A stretch of 13,930 nucleotides of DNA from DATAFT01 sp035544635. GTDB lineage: Bacteria > Acidobacteriota > Thermoanaerobaculia > Multivoradales > Multivoraceae. The translations under genes were made by a program, and so were the position numbers. The DNA is taken from NCBI GenBank assembly GCA_035544635.1, contig DATKDQ010000335.1, positions 1 through 13,930 of the forward strand. Reading direction: 5' to 3'. Numbering within the stretch: position 1 is the first letter of the stretch; each line of letters opens with the position of its first letter. Of the stretch, positions 13,266 through 13,930 are shown piece by piece. The notes under the pieces are model-generated. The model was given only the letters and a program-made list of their open reading frames with translations, ran no database searches and was not told where the DNA came from.

Positions 13266-13930
13266 ATGGCCAAGAGGCTTCACGACAAGTTCGCCGTGAT
13301 CGTCGGCGCCGGCCAGACCCCGGGCGACACCATCGGCAACGGGCGCGCCGCCGCGATTCTCTTCGCCCGCGAGGGGGCGAGCGTGGTGTGCGTGGACCGC
13401 AACCTCGCCTCCGCCGAAGAGACCGTGGCGATGATCCGCAAGGAGGGCGGACGCGCCACCGCCTTCGAGGCCGACATCACGCGCGAACAGGACTGCCACG
13501 CGTTCGCGCAGGCCGCACTCGCCGCCTACGGCCGCATCGACGTCCTGCACAACAACGTCGGCATCGGCGGCGGCGACGCGGGACCGACGCACCTCACCGA
13601 GGAGGTGCTCCAGCGCATCCTGGACGTGAACCTCAAGGGAACGCTCTTTTCCTGCAAGCACGTGCTGCCCATAATGCGCAAGCAGCTCTCGGGCTCGATC
13701 ATCAACATCTCGTCGGTCGCCGCGGTGTGCTCGGTCGGAATCGTCGCCTACAAGGCCTCGAAGGCCGCGGTCAACGCTCTCACCCATTCGATCGCCATCG
13801 GCAACGCGCGCTACGGTATCCGGGCGAACGTGATCATGCCGGGCCTGATGAACACGCCGATGGCGATCGAGGGCATCTCGAGCGCGCGCGGCATCAGCAA
13901 GGAAGAGCTGATCGCCGAGCGCAACGCGCG
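13266..13930 (+). CDS. Short-chain dehydrogenase/reductase (SDR), 3' end cut by window edge
   Basis: The first 221 residues of an SDR oxidoreductase. The cofactor motif is the variant VGAGQTPGDTIGNGRA (residues 13-28): two extra residues replace the usual TGxxxGIG, a pattern seen in one branch of the family. D44 after strand 2 favours NAD. NNVG replaces NNAG. The tetrad is N122 (DVNLKGT), S150 (INISS), Y162 and K166 (YKASK), with the Ser-Tyr spacing one residue shorter than in classical enzymes. The substrate loop begins at MPGLMNTPMAIEG, and about 30-50 residues are probably missing. The ATG at 13266 has GGGAGGGG ending seven bases upstream. It follows the CMD-family gene by 60 bases, probably in the same transcript. 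Substrate is unknown. Confidence 0.88.
   Translation, partial: MAKRLHDKFAVIVGAGQTPGDTIGNGRAAAILFAREGASVVCVDRNLASAEETVAMIRKEGGRATAFEADITREQDCHAFAQAALAAYGRIDVLHNNVGIGGGDAGPTHLTEEVLQRILDVNLKGTLFSCKHVLPIMRKQLSGSIINISSVAAVCSVGIVAYKASKAAVNALTHSIAIGNARYGIRANVIMPGLMNTPMAIEGISSARGISKEELIAERNA

Noticed and set aside
11597..13273. A 558-residue version of the minus-strand SDR
   Set aside because: The first 280 residues would be antisense to the CMD gene and its promoter. The SDR fold starts just after the ATG at 12424.

Overview
This is a strongly GC-rich chromosomal segment in which third codon positions are almost always G or C. Coding is dense, with frequent GTG starts and 4-base stop/start overlaps. 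The gene set is that of a free-living Gram-negative-type bacterium: an RNase E/G with a zinc-link, exported proteins with Sec signals, and an ImuA/ImuB mutagenesis pair. Two haloalkane dehalogenases, two short-chain dehydrogenases (SDRs) and a carboxymuconolactone decarboxylase-like protein suggest a soil or aquatic degrader, perhaps Binatota- or Deltaproteobacteria-like. That placement is an impression, not something the sequence proves. No mobile elements, tRNA/rRNA genes or CRISPR arrays are visible.

Layout. (1) Positions 1-5108, minus strand, read right to left: trpS, an RNase G/E gene, a haloalkane dehalogenase of HLD-III type, and a DhlA-like (HLD-I) dehalogenase cut by the left edge. 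The junctions are ATGA overlap, 2-nt gap and GTGA overlap, so these four genes look like one translationally coupled operon. (2) Positions 5109-5400: a divergent promoter region. (3) Positions 5401-9081, plus strand: an M32 carboxypeptidase, then an exported thioredoxin-fold protein coupled by a GTGA overlap to an exported NPP-type phosphodiesterase. (4) Positions 9078-11472, plus strand: a well-formed promoter containing a TTACGCC direct repeat, then imuA-like and imuB genes with a GTGA overlap. No dnaE2 follows within the window. (5) Positions 11499-11522: a perfect hairpin between convergent genes. (6) Positions 11597-13930: a minus-strand SDR gene, divergent from a plus-strand pair of a CMD/AhpD-fold gene and a second SDR cut by the right edge.

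Function. The trpS-rng block ties translation and RNA-processing genes to two hydrolytic dehalogenases. The haloalcohol-to-carbonyl chemistry of dehalogenases and SDRs could feed one another, but no direct link is shown. The imuAB pair is a damage-inducible mutagenesis module in other bacteria. No clearly unprecedented system is visible. The items most worth a second look are the dehalogenase tandem behind trpS-rng, the 129-residue N-terminal extension on the HLD-I protein, and the repeat-containing imuAB promoter.
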